From Phycisphaerales bacterium (lineage in GTDB: Bacteria; Planctomycetota; Phycisphaerae; Phycisphaerales; UBA1924), in the NCBI GenBank assembly GCA_029260495.1, contig JAJDDD010000010.1, forward strand, positions 62,001 to 126,000: a stretch of 64,000 nucleotides of DNA, in the 5' to 3' direction. Positions 18,347 through 26,955 of the stretch are shown in pieces. Within the stretch, counting starts at the first letter, position 1, and every line of letters begins with the position of its first letter. Below the pieces are notes generated by a model. The model was not told the DNA's origin. It did not search any database and was given only the letters and a program-made list of their open reading frames with translations. A program made the translations under genes and the position numbers.

Positions 18347-18825
18347 CAGAAGAAATCCTCTCTGCCGGCGCGCATGACGGCGAGTTCATCGAGGAATGCA
18401 TTTTCACGGCGTTCCATGTCGCGGCGCCAGCGTTCATATCGGCGCTTTTTCAGAAGCTCGACAGCCTTCCGCCGTTTGGTCGCCTCCAGAAGATCAGCGC
18501 GAGCGCTCCTGACGCGCTGAAGAGCGCCGGCGAGCTCGATTGCAGTCCGCTGGGCAGAGAGGACGAGATGCAGTGAACGCCCGGCCTGAGCGCGGACGGC
18601 GACGGGATCAATCAAGCGATCAACCAGCGCGGCATCATGATCCGGACCAGAAAGGTGGGCGCGGAGGTCGAGCTTGCACTCCTCGATGAGCTCCTGAGCA
18701 GTTCGGAGGCGATATTCGATAGCGAGGCGCTCCTGCTCAATCACAGCGACGTGGCGTTGGCGTTCACGCTCCTGCTGGAGGCGATGTTCGAGGAGTTGTT
18801 CAAGTTCAAAGACGAAACGGGGCAT
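18346..18825 (-). CDS. fliJ: Flagellar export protein FliJ
   Basis: Coiled-coil stalk of the flagellar export ATPase that links FliI to the export gate. The 159-residue protein is almost wholly helical and charged, starting FVFELEQLLEHRLQQERERQ, which is the FliJ pattern. It lies directly after fliI and before the MotE-like gene. Sequence conservation in this family is low, so order and coiled-coil character carry much of the call. Confidence 0.87.
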   Translation of the reverse strand: MPRFVFELEQLLEHRLQQERERQRHVAVIEQERLAIEYRLRTAQELIEECKLDLRAHLSGPDHDAALVDRLIDPVAVRAQAGRSLHLVLSAQRTAIELAGALQRVRSARADLLEATKRRKAVELLKKRRYERWRRDMERRENAFLDELAVMRAGREDFF

Positions 18826-18838
18826 GTTTGCTTCTCAC

Positions 18839-20215
18839 CTAGACGCTGGCGGTTCGAGGCGCGGGCGCTGCTGACTCAACTTGCTGGAGCAATGTTCCCG
18901 CCTCCACCGCGAGAGCGAGCATGCGGCTCTTGCTTTCCTTGAATGATTCAGTTTCGCGTGGTGATTGTTGAAGGAGATCATCCAGCGCGGACTTCAGATG
19001 GATCGCGACATCGGCGGTTGGATTTGAGCCGGACGCGTAGGCTCCGATCTGGAGAAGGTCTTGGACATCGCGATAGGCGGCGAGCAGTTTGAGAATCATG
19101 GTGCGCGCTGCGGTGTGCTGAACATCGGAGACCTCTTCTGCGAGGCGGCTGATGGAATCGAGCACGTCGATGGCGGGGTAATGCCCGCGCTGGGCGAGAT
19201 CACGCGAGAGTATGATGTGACCGTCCAGCACACCGCGGGCGGCATCGGAGATGGGTTCGGTGAGATCGTCACCTTCGACCAGAATGGTGTAGAAGCCGGT
19301 GATGGAGCCTTCACCCTCGACGGCGCCGGCTCGCTCGAGGACTTGCGGGAGGAGCGCAAAGACGCTGGGTGTGTAGCCTTTGGTGGCGGGCGGTTCGCCG
19401 ACGGCGAGGCCGATTTGCCGCTGTGCATGGGCGAACCGAGTGATTGAGTCCATCAGTAGAGAGACATCGGCGCCTTGAGCGCGGAAGTGTTCGGCGATGG
19501 CGCAGGCGACAAAAAAGGAGCGCACACGAAGAAGTGGAGATTCATCGCTGGTCGCGACAACAACGACGGAGCGGGCGAGTCCTTCGGCGCCGAGCGCATC
19601 TTCGATGAACTCGCGCACTTCGCGGCCGCGCTCGCCGACGAGGGCGATGACATTGACATCAGCTTCGGTGTTTCGCGCGATGGTGGCGAGGAGCGTGCTT
19701 TTTCCAACGCCGGGGCCTGCGAAGACGCCGAGGCGCTGGCCGCGCCCGGCGGGGGTGATGAGATCCATGGCGCGCACGCCGGTGGTCAGGCGCTCGCGGA
19801 TGCGGCGTCGTTTGAGCGGAGTGACGGGCGCCGCTGTGATCGGAACGGGGAGGCCGTGGCGCAAGGGAGGACCGTTGTCGATGGGATCGCCCATGCCATT
19901 GAGGACGCGACCGAGCAGGCGCGTTGAGGCGCGAATGGTGGGGGCTGTGCGCTGCGCGACGACGCGGTCGCCGGTCTTGAGACCAGACGTGGCGCCGAGA
20001 AGCATGACGATAGCGCGACGGTTATCGAAGCCGACGATTTCGCCGGGGATGGAGCATTCCGCGGCGCTGGGCTCGATAGTGACGAGAGTGCCGACGGGGG
20101 CGGGGAGGTCATCGACGAGCAGGATGAGGCCGCGCAGGGCTGCGACCGAGCCGGCGATGCGCATGGGCTGAACGCGGGAGATGAGCTCGCAGCTTGAGCG
20201 CAGCGAAGAGATCAC
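18839..20215 (-). CDS. fliI: Flagellum-specific ATPase FliI
   Basis: ATPase of the flagellar type III export apparatus, related to F1-beta. The 458-residue protein has Walker A GPGVGKST at residues 167-174, the DLITP(A)GRGQRLG segment before it, Walker B in VSLLMDSITRFA, and the export-ATPase motif GEPPATKGYTPSVFALLPQVLERAG. It overlaps the fliH stop by four bases, so translation is probably coupled. Confidence 0.97.
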   Translation of the reverse strand: MISSLRSSCELISRVQPMRIAGSVAALRGLILLVDDLPAPVGTLVTIEPSAAECSIPGEIVGFDNRRAIVMLLGATSGLKTGDRVVAQRTAPTIRASTRLLGRVLNGMGDPIDNGPPLRHGLPVPITAAPVTPLKRRRIRERLTTGVRAMDLITPAGRGQRLGVFAGPGVGKSTLLATIARNTEADVNVIALVGERGREVREFIEDALGAEGLARSVVVVATSDESPLLRVRSFFVACAIAEHFRAQGADVSLLMDSITRFAHAQRQIGLAVGEPPATKGYTPSVFALLPQVLERAGAVEGEGSITGFYTILVEGDDLTEPISDAARGVLDGHIILSRDLAQRGHYPAIDVLDSISRLAEEVSDVQHTAARTMILKLLAAYRDVQDLLQIGAYASGSNPTADVAIHLKSALDDLLQQSPRETESFKESKSRMLALAVEAGTLLQQVESAAPAPRTASV

Positions 20216-21009
20216 GGGAGGACTCCGGGGTCGGGCGGGGTGGTGTCTGTGTCGGAGCTGGAATGGGGGTTGGGGTTATCGATTGTGTGTTGTGTGGGCG
20301 TTTGGCTTTTGCGCGGCGCGGGTGAAAGGGCCTCGATGATGCGGGCTACCTGCGTTTCGATGGAGGCGTCAATTTCGCCGGCGGGGGTTCGGATGACGCA
20401 TGAGCCGGGCGTGAGAGCGGGGTCGGGCGTGACCTCTGTGTGAGCGTCATTGGTGAGCGCACGTACGAGATCGGGAAGGGCTTCTTTTGCAATGTGAATA
20501 TCGTCGGGGTGGACCGCGACGACGAGGCGGGAAGCGTGAGCGGCGAGTTCGATGGCTTTTGCGAGTTGTTCGCGCACGCTGGCGGGGTCTGCGGCGATGG
20601 CGCGGGAGATGACACGTTGGGCGATTTCAATAGCGAGCTCGAGGACTGCGTCGCGAGCGTCGTCGAGGATGTCATCGCGCTGAGCACTGAAAGAAGCGAG
20701 AGCTTCGGTCCAGGTTTGCTGGAGGCTTGCAAACTGCTCGTGGGCCTGCTCGATTGCTTGCTCGCGGCCTTCTTGGCGCCCTTCTTCGAGACCTTCGGCG
20801 TGGCCTGCGGCATGGCCCTGGGCGTGGCCTTCTTCTGCGGCGCCGGTAATGAGTTGTTCGCGCTCTTTGCGCGCGTCGGCGAGTATTTTTTCTGCCTGCT
20901 GTTTTGCCTGCGCGATGAGGCGCTGGCCCTGGACGTGGAGATCGCCAAGGTCAAGCACGACGGCGCTGCGCGTCATTTGTTTGGCTTGAGAGTTTTTTAC
21001 AAGGGCCAT
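20212..21009 (-). CDS. fliH: Flagellar assembly protein FliH
   Basis: Regulator and peripheral stalk of the FliI ATPase. The 265-residue protein has a Gln/Glu-rich coiled coil with a run of short Gly-containing repeats (HAQGHAAGHAEGLEEGRQEG), the GxxxG-type repeat that is a FliH hallmark. A C-terminal V-ATPase subunit E-like domain follows (AIEIAQRVISRAIAADPASV, VVAVHPDDI). The tail beyond residue 240 is polar and low-complexity. It lies between fliG and fliI. Confidence 0.93.
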   Translation of the reverse strand: MALVKNSQAKQMTRSAVVLDLGDLHVQGQRLIAQAKQQAEKILADARKEREQLITGAAEEGHAQGHAAGHAEGLEEGRQEGREQAIEQAHEQFASLQQTWTEALASFSAQRDDILDDARDAVLELAIEIAQRVISRAIAADPASVREQLAKAIELAAHASRLVVAVHPDDIHIAKEALPDLVRALTNDAHTEVTPDPALTPGSCVIRTPAGEIDASIETQVARIIEALSPAPRKSQTPTQHTIDNPNPHSSSDTDTTPPDPGVLP

Positions 21010-21055
21010 GGCGCGGGCTCTTGATCTTTCTTGTTTCGATTTGCCCTTGCGAGAG

Positions 21056-22096
21056 TCATACGATCAACTCGCTCTCGCCGCCGCGACCTGAGATGATGAT
21101 TTCGCCGGCGTCTTCGAGGCGGCGGACGATATCCACGATGCGCTGCTGGGCCTGTTCGACATCGCTGACCCGGACAGGGCCCATGTACTGCATATCTTCC
21201 TTGATGAGTTGGGCGGCGCGTTCGCTCATGTTGGAGAACACCTTTTCCTTGAGATCGTCGGAAGCTGTCTTGAGCGCAAGACCCAGCTCGTCGTTGTCAA
21301 CTTCCTTGAGGACCGACTGAATGCCCTTGTCGTTGACGAGCAGAATGTCCTCGAAAACGAACATGAGCCTGCGAATCTGTTCGACAAGGTCGGGGTCTTC
21401 CGTTTCGAGCGCCTCCATGATGGCTTTTTCGCTGGCGCGATCGGCAAGGTTGAGCATCTCCGCGACGGTTGGGACGCCGCCGGTCTTTTCCATGGACTGG
21501 ATGAGCATGGAGGAGAGACGCGACTCCAGCCCGCGTTCGACTTCAGTGATGACCTCGGGGTTGGTCTGCTCCATGTTGGCGATGCGTTTGATGACCTCAA
21601 CCTGTTTTTGCAAGGGTAGACCGGCGAGAATTTCAGCGGCTTTGTAGTGAGGCATGTGGCAGACGATGAGCGCGATGGTTTGTGGGTGTTCGTCCTGAAT
21701 AAACGCGAGCAGGTTTTCGCTTTCAGCTTTTTGTAAGAAGGCGAAGGGCGTCCGCTGAACCTGCGTCTGAATGCGCGCCAGGACTTTTTCGGCGGCTTTG
21801 GGTTCGAGCGTGTCGAGCAGAAGCGTTTTGGCGTAATCAAGACCACCCTCGGCGGCGTATTGGCTTGCGAGGGAGGTGTTGTAGAACTCCTCAACAACGG
21901 AGTAGCGCAGTTTGTCCGGCACGCGCCCGATTCCGGCGAGCTCGCGCGACACTTCCTCGATGGCGTCCTGATCCAGCTCCTTCATAAGACTCGACGCGAC
22001 ATCCGAATCAAGTGAGAGCAGCAGGATGGCCGCCTTGGTGGCGCCTTCAAGATCCTCGATGCGTTCGGGCAGTTTGTCGCCGAGCTTGTACGCCAT
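21056..22096 (-). CDS. fliG: Flagellar motor switch protein FliG
   Basis: Rotor protein that transmits torque from the stator and binds the MS ring. The 346-residue length is typical. It has the N-terminal KAAILLLSLDSDVASSLMKEL, the EHPQTIALIVCHM armadillo motif, and GGVPTVAEMLNLADRASEKAI. The C-terminal torque helix region is MFVFEDILLVNDKGIQSVL followed by ALKTASDDLKEKVFSNMSER, whose charged residues face MotA. It follows fliF closely. Confidence 0.97.
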   Translation of the reverse strand: MAYKLGDKLPERIEDLEGATKAAILLLSLDSDVASSLMKELDQDAIEEVSRELAGIGRVPDKLRYSVVEEFYNTSLASQYAAEGGLDYAKTLLLDTLEPKAAEKVLARIQTQVQRTPFAFLQKAESENLLAFIQDEHPQTIALIVCHMPHYKAAEILAGLPLQKQVEVIKRIANMEQTNPEVITEVERGLESRLSSMLIQSMEKTGGVPTVAEMLNLADRASEKAIMEALETEDPDLVEQIRRLMFVFEDILLVNDKGIQSVLKEVDNDELGLALKTASDDLKEKVFSNMSERAAQLIKEDMQYMGPVRVSDVEQAQQRIVDIVRRLEDAGEIIISGRGGESELIV

Positions 22097-22109
22097 ACCG
22101 TCGGTTTCC

Positions 22110-23789
22110 TCACTCCGTCTCGTTGATCCAGCCCTTGAGCAGTGTTGCCGCCTGGGCTGGCTGATCTTTCACCATCTCCGCGACGCGCTCGACCTTTTCC
22201 CGGATTTGCAGTTCATCGTCTGAAAGCTCAAGGCCGGCGAGCGCTGTCGCGGCTTCGTCGGCTTCGCCGTACATTTCATTGTCGGTTGCGAGTGCGGGGG
22301 GCAGGCCGACGAGCTCTTCAGCGGTAGGCAGGTCTTGCGGTTTGGTTGCTTTTCGCAATGACATGACCATGAGGGCGAGGGAAACAACCGCAAGGGCGCC
22401 GAGGCCGACCGTCTTGACGAGGCCGGATGCGAGAATGCCGCCGCCTCCGCCGGAGGTTCCCAGCAGACCGCCACCAACTCCTGCTTGCAGCGGCCCTGTT
22501 GGTAAATCTGGGATCATGGAAACAAAGACGTTGCCCGGAACGGTTTCGCCGTCTGCTGCGGTTTCAAGTTGCGGCTCGACGCTTTCTTGAATTCGCTGGG
22601 TCTCGGCAGCGATGGCAGCGGTCAGTTCAGCATCGGAGGGCTGGACGGCGTCATCTTCGGCGCCGGTCGTGATGCGCCATGCGCGGATGAAGTAGGAACG
22701 GGGGACGTTGATGGTGGCGTTAATTTTGGTGGGCATGCCGCGCGGATCGACGGTTTGTATGTCGCGCTGGCCGAAACGCGTGTCGGATGTTGCCTCCGTG
22801 ATATTCTCAGTGAACTCAGTGGAGTCGCCGCCGCCTTGCGCGATGTCGAGTCCTGCGTTGCTGCGCACGCCGGCCTCGCCGGAGTTGCTACCGCTGATTT
22901 CTCGGCGTTCATTGGTCGTCTCACTTTCGGGGGCGGTGACGGTTCCTGAACCAGGCTCAAGGTATTCTGTTGTCGACTCTTGTATCTTTCTGATATCCAC
23001 CTGGGCATTGACAGCAATGACGACGCCGTCGATGTAGTTCAGCAGGTCGAGGAGCTTGCCGCGCACACTGCGCTCGATTGTGGTGGCATGTTCAAAGTAT
23101 GCGGTCGCCTGGAGTGCGTCTTCATCGCGCGCACGGTGCTGGGTTCCTGTGCCGCCGTCGATTACTTTGACGGTGCGAACGTTGAGGCCAGCCTTGGCGC
23201 CGGCGATGAGGCTGGCGATGGCGTCAACAGTGTTCTGGGAGATCGGCGCACCGGAAGCGGTGAAGACGGTGGCCGAGGCAGTGGGGACGCGCTGGGCGAC
23301 GCCGATGCCGCTCTCGGGCACGTCGATGAGCACGGTCGCGGAGCGGATTCCATTAAAGGCGGCGATGACGCGGGCAAGTTCGTTTTGCAGCGCGATGTTG
23401 TAGTGCTGGCGCTGCTGGGTGTTGGTGGAGGTCCAGGACTGTTTGTCGAGCAGGTTCGAGAAGAGCAGGACGGTGTCGCTGGGGAGCTGCCCTTGCTCGC
23501 CGAGCCGGGCGACGGTTGAAAGCAGTTGATCGGATGGAACGACGACCTGCCCATTGCGGTCGGCATGGGGGATGTTGTTGGCTTCGAGGAAGGCGACGAG
23601 CTGGACTTGTTGTTCCTGCGAGGCGCCGGGCATGAGCGGGGACATGGTGCGGCCGCCGGCGTACTGGCTGACGACGAATAGCGTCATGAGCAGGACGACA
23701 ACGACACTGGCGATGAGCATCTTGTGGGCTGCGGTCAGCTTCGAGAGTTGCTCGTTGACGCCTGCGAGAATTTGACGAATTCGATCCAC
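22110..23789 (-). CDS. fliF: Flagellar M-ring protein FliF
   Basis: Forms the MS ring in the inner membrane, the base of the rotor. About 559 residues with an N-terminal membrane helix (MLIASVVVVLLMTLFVV), YscJ/FliF ring-building motifs (QQRQHYNIALQNELARVIAA, VLIDVPE, VDAIASLIAGA), a periplasmic beta domain, and a C-terminal membrane helix (VGLGALAVVSLALMVMSL) before the FliG-binding tail. I chose the GTG at 23789 because GGAGG lies exactly seven bases upstream; the open frame begins with a TTG at 23822. The 225-base gap to fliE is the longest inside the operon. Confidence 0.95.
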   Translation of the reverse strand: MDRIRQILAGVNEQLSKLTAAHKMLIASVVVVLLMTLFVVSQYAGGRTMSPLMPGASQEQQVQLVAFLEANNIPHADRNGQVVVPSDQLLSTVARLGEQGQLPSDTVLLFSNLLDKQSWTSTNTQQRQHYNIALQNELARVIAAFNGIRSATVLIDVPESGIGVAQRVPTASATVFTASGAPISQNTVDAIASLIAGAKAGLNVRTVKVIDGGTGTQHRARDEDALQATAYFEHATTIERSVRGKLLDLLNYIDGVVIAVNAQVDIRKIQESTTEYLEPGSGTVTAPESETTNERREISGSNSGEAGVRSNAGLDIAQGGGDSTEFTENITEATSDTRFGQRDIQTVDPRGMPTKINATINVPRSYFIRAWRITTGAEDDAVQPSDAELTAAIAAETQRIQESVEPQLETAADGETVPGNVFVSMIPDLPTGPLQAGVGGGLLGTSGGGGGILASGLVKTVGLGALAVVSLALMVMSLRKATKPQDLPTAEELVGLPPALATDNEMYGEADEAATALAGLELSDDELQIREKVERVAEMVKDQPAQAATLLKGWINETE

Positions 23790-24014
23790 CAGCCGGCCTC
23801 CATGCCGAATATGACCGCGCAATCCTTGCGCTTAAACAAAACAACGACGCCCGAATGGCAGCGCTGCTGGATCGTTTTCGGATGCTTGAGGACGAATCCT
23901 TGATGAATGGGGCGATGAAGCTCTGCGAGGCGGAGCGAGCGCAGGTATTGCGCCTCTGTCAGGGTCGGGACAGGTCGCCTGCAGCGTTGGCGGGAGCTCC
24001 TCAATCAGGGGGGA

Positions 24015-24356
24015 TCAGGTGCGGACCTGTTTGATCTCGTCGTAGGCGTCCATCATCTTGTTGCGAACCTGCAGGAGCATGCGGAAAGCGTTGTCAGCGT
24101 TCTGCGTGGCGAGCAGCACGCCTTCGATGTCGGTGCGTCGGCCTGCTTCGATGTCTTCGATGGCTTGTGTAGCGTCCTGCTGAAGCTCATTCACCTTGTT
24201 GAGGCTCTCCATCAGGACATCCTTGAAAGAAGGCGCGTTGGGATCGGCGATGGGGCCGCCCGCGGGAGTGCGCCCGGGGCCTCCCGGCATCCCCGGCAGC
24301 GGCGGGATAGGTGAGACGCCGCCGGTGTTTCCGATGAGGCCGAGTGGATCAGACAT
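24015..24356 (-). CDS. fliE: Flagellar hook-basal body protein FliE
   Basis: Adaptor joining the MS ring to the rod. The 113-residue protein has a Gly/Pro-rich N-terminus (about 40 residues, longer than usual) and the conserved FliE helices FKDVLMESLNKVNELQQDA, DIEGVLLATQNADNAFRML and QVRNKMMDAYDEI. GGGAG lies seven bases upstream of the ATG. Confidence 0.94.
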   Translation of the reverse strand: MSDPLGLIGNTGGVSPIPPLPGMPGGPGRTPAGGPIADPNAPSFKDVLMESLNKVNELQQDATQAIEDIEAGRRTDIEGVLLATQNADNAFRMLLQVRNKMMDAYDEIKQVRT

Positions 24357-24404
24357 TTCGCTGCTCCCTACTGCATAGCTTTAGACTTCGGGCGGGCGTG
24401 TCAT

Positions 24405-24851
24405 TCATGCGATGAGCCCCAGGGCGCTTGCCATCATCGACTTGGAGGCCTCGGCAACCATCACATTGGCTTCATAGGCGCGCGACGCCTCCATCGCGTT
24501 GAGCCATTCGATAGTTGTATCGATATTTGGATGATTCACATATCCCTCGACCTGATCGTTCGCTGGATTTGTTTCCTTGGCGGCGAGGGGGTGGTTTGGA
24601 TCGAAGACTTTGCGAAAAGGCGATTGATCAAGAGCGATTTCAGAGACGCGAACGCCGAGGGATTCGCCGGATTGGCTGCCTGGCCGGTTGGAAGCGCCCG
24701 GCGCGAGCAACGCGAGGCGGCGGCGGTAGGGATCGGCCTCTCCGCGATCGTTGGCGATGGAGCCAGCGTTTGCGATGTTGGCAGCGATGACGTTGAGGCG
24801 GGTTCGCTGGGCGATCATGCCGCTAGTTGAGATGTCCAGAGCGCCGTACAT
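24405..24851 (-). CDS. flgC: Flagellar basal-body rod protein FlgC
   Basis: Proximal rod subunit of 148 residues. N-terminal motif: ALDISTSGMIAQRTRLNVIAANIANAGS; C-terminal motif: GYVNHPNIDTTIEWLNAMEAS followed by RAYEANV. Both are diagnostic for FlgC. It lies between flgB and fliE, 17 bases after the flgB stop. Confidence 0.97.
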   Translation of the reverse strand: MYGALDISTSGMIAQRTRLNVIAANIANAGSIANDRGEADPYRRRLALLAPGASNRPGSQSGESLGVRVSEIALDQSPFRKVFDPNHPLAAKETNPANDQVEGYVNHPNIDTTIEWLNAMEASRAYEANVMVAEASKSMMASALGLIA

Positions 24852-24868
24852 GGTTTCCCCCCAGAGTG

Positions 24869-25309
24869 TTAGACGCGCTCGCTGATGGCGGTTCGGAGAA
24901 GGTCAAAACGACTGCGAATCATGTCAGAAGCGAAACGATGAGCGGAGGCGTTCTCGACGAGATCCTGCATGAGCCGTTCGAGATCGCGGTTATTGCGGTC
25001 ATGGAAAAGGACATTTCGGCCCGCTTCACGAGGGACGAGTTTAAGATCTCCGCGGGCGTCGCGGCGCAACTCACGGGTTTGGCGGATGTTGAGGTCGCCG
25101 CGCGTGCCGCCGAAGGATTTGCGTCGCTTGTCGATGGCGCTGCCTAGTTCACGCTGAAAATCCTTGATGGAGACATCTTTGGGGCGAAAATCAGGCGTGG
25201 AAACGTTAGCGATGTTATGCGCAATGATGCGATGCCTCTGGCCGGCGAAGCGCAGCATCGCTGAGAGGGTTGGAAGGGCGTCGGCATTGGCGAGATCATC
25301 GATGCGCAT
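24869..25309 (-). CDS. flgB: Flagellar basal-body rod protein FlgB
   Basis: Proximal rod subunit and first structural gene of the fla operon. It has the rod N-terminal motif LSAMLRFAGQRHRIIAHNIAN followed by VSTPDFRPKDVSIKDFQREL. The C-terminal half (DRNNRDLERLMQDLVENASAHRFASDMIR) matches the usual FlgB C-terminus. The ATG at 25309 gives 146 residues, close to normal; ATGs at 25345 and 25402 would extend it. None has a strong ribosome-binding site, so the start is uncertain. It follows the response regulator gene on the same strand after about 140 bases, a likely promoter site. Confidence 0.93.
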   Translation of the reverse strand: MRIDDLANADALPTLSAMLRFAGQRHRIIAHNIANVSTPDFRPKDVSIKDFQRELGSAIDKRRKSFGGTRGDLNIRQTRELRRDARGDLKLVPREAGRNVLFHDRNNRDLERLMQDLVENASAHRFASDMIRSRFDLLRTAISERV

Positions 25310-25449
25310 GGTTGACTTGGAATTCTTCAGCAATCGGCGAGCCATGATTGAATGTGGCGTCAGGCGATGTTCTGTGGGTTTTCGATCACGCTGTGTATGC
25401 AAGGCAGGTTGGATTGCGCAGGACTTGCGCGTCTCTTTGTGTTGGTGAG

Positions 25450-26955
25450 CTAGAGGGTTTCGGAGACGAGCTGCTCTTCCTTCCAGCGTTTGAGTTTGAG
25501 GCCGAGCGTGCGCACGCCGATGCCGAGCGCCTTGGCGGTTCTTTGGCGGTGGCCGTCAAATTGGGCGAGTGTTTCGACGATGACCTGCCTCTCGATGTCT
25601 TCGAGCTTGCGCGGCTGATCAAAAATGATGGGTTGGGAGGGAGCGTCAGTGGGCGTGGTCTTGGCCTCGATGATTGCTGACGGCGCCGGAGCAATCGCGC
25701 GAGTCTGAACCGACAGAGTGGTGCGGGCAGGCGCGGCGCCCCCGAGGAGCCAGGGGTGGATGAGGTCAGCCTCGATGACATCGCCGGGACAGAGCACGAC
25801 AGCGCGCTCGCAGATGTTCTGCAACTCTCGAACATTGCCCGGCCAGGAGTAGGTTTGCAATAGCTGAATCGTATTGGGGCTGATTGTCTTTTTGGCGCGG
25901 CCCTCGCGATTGCAAACGGCGCCTACAAAGTGTTCGGCGAGGGCGGGCACGTCAGCCTGGCGCTCACGCAGTGGTGGGATGTGAATCGGGAGCACATTGA
26001 GCCGGAAGAATAGGTCTTGCCGGAATGATCCCTTCTCAACTTCAGCGGGCAGGTCACGGTTGGTTGTTGCGATGACGCGGACATCCACTCGGATTGTTGC
26101 GCTGGAGCCGACGCGCTCAAAGGCCTGCTCCTGCAGCACGCGCAGGAGTTTTGCCTGAATCTGCGGGCTGACTTCACTGATTTCATCGAGCAGGAGCGTC
26201 CCGCCGTCGGCGAGCTCGAATCGACCCTTGCGCAGGCGCTCGGCGCCGGTGAAAGCGCCTTTTTCGTGGCCGAACAGTTCGGATTCGAGCAGAGACTCAG
26301 CGAGCGCGGCGCAGTTCATGGTGAGGTATACATCATCAATGCGCGGGCTGAGTTCATGGATAGCGCGCGCGACTACTTCCTTGCCGACGCCTGATTCACC
26401 CTGGATGAGCACGCTGCCTTGTGATCCTGCGATGGAGCGAAGCTGACTCTTGACATACTCCATGGCGTCGGATTGTCCGATGATGCGGTTAATGCCGACT
26501 CGCTGGGGGCTGCCCGCGCCCTCCTGAACCGTGATTCGTGATGCACCCGAATCAGCAACGGTAATGCGAAGCACCGCGTTGTCGCGTTTGAGCTTTGTAT
26601 GTTCGATGGCGCGCTTCACCGCGACGAGCAGTTCGTCCCCTTCAAAGGGCTTGGTGATGTAGGTGAATGCGCCGAGTTTCATTGCTTTGACAGCACTGTC
26701 GACGGCGCCAAAGGCTGTCATCATGACGACGGGCAGATCTTCATCAAACTCGCGCACATGTTCGAGCAGCTCGAGGCCTGTCATGCCGGGCATTTTGAGA
26801 TCGGTGACGACGGCGTCGGGTTTGCGCCTTGAGATGATGTCTAGCGCCGCCTGTCCGCCGCTTGCTGCGAGCACGGTGAAACCAGCGCGTTGTAAGGTGA
26901 TGCCAACGCTGTCGCGCAGCATGTCTTTATCGTCAACAACAAGAATAGTGCTCAT
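25450..26955 (-). CDS. Sigma-54-dependent response regulator, FlrC/FleR-like
   Basis: NtrC-family transcription activator of 501 residues. In order: a receiver domain with phospho-acceptor D52 (VVTDLKMPG); an AAA+ domain with Walker A GESGVGKE, the sigma-54 contact loop GAFTGA and LLLDEISEVSPQIQAKLLRVLQ; then a Fis-type helix-turn-helix (RQRTAKALGIGVRTLGLKLKRW). Intact GAFTGA and receiver Asp imply an active phosphorylation-dependent activator of RpoN promoters. It overlaps its partner kinase by four bases and sits just upstream of flgB, so control of flagellar genes as by FlrC/FleR is the natural inference. Substrate promoters were not found by eye. Confidence 0.92.
   Translation of the reverse strand: MSTILVVDDKDMLRDSVGITLQRAGFTVLAASGGQAALDIISRRKPDAVVTDLKMPGMTGLELLEHVREFDEDLPVVMMTAFGAVDSAVKAMKLGAFTYITKPFEGDELLVAVKRAIEHTKLKRDNAVLRITVADSGASRITVQEGAGSPQRVGINRIIGQSDAMEYVKSQLRSIAGSQGSVLIQGESGVGKEVVARAIHELSPRIDDVYLTMNCAALAESLLESELFGHEKGAFTGAERLRKGRFELADGGTLLLDEISEVSPQIQAKLLRVLQEQAFERVGSSATIRVDVRVIATTNRDLPAEVEKGSFRQDLFFRLNVLPIHIPPLRERQADVPALAEHFVGAVCNREGRAKKTISPNTIQLLQTYSWPGNVRELQNICERAVVLCPGDVIEADLIHPWLLGGAAPARTTLSVQTRAIAPAPSAIIEAKTTPTDAPSQPIIFDQPRKLEDIERQVIVETLAQFDGHRQRTAKALGIGVRTLGLKLKRWKEEQLVSETL

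Noticed and set aside
23790-24014. Small ORF between fliF and fliE
   Set aside because: The 89-codon minus-strand frame overlaps fliF, has no ribosome-binding site and no recognisable protein character; the gap is treated as non-coding.
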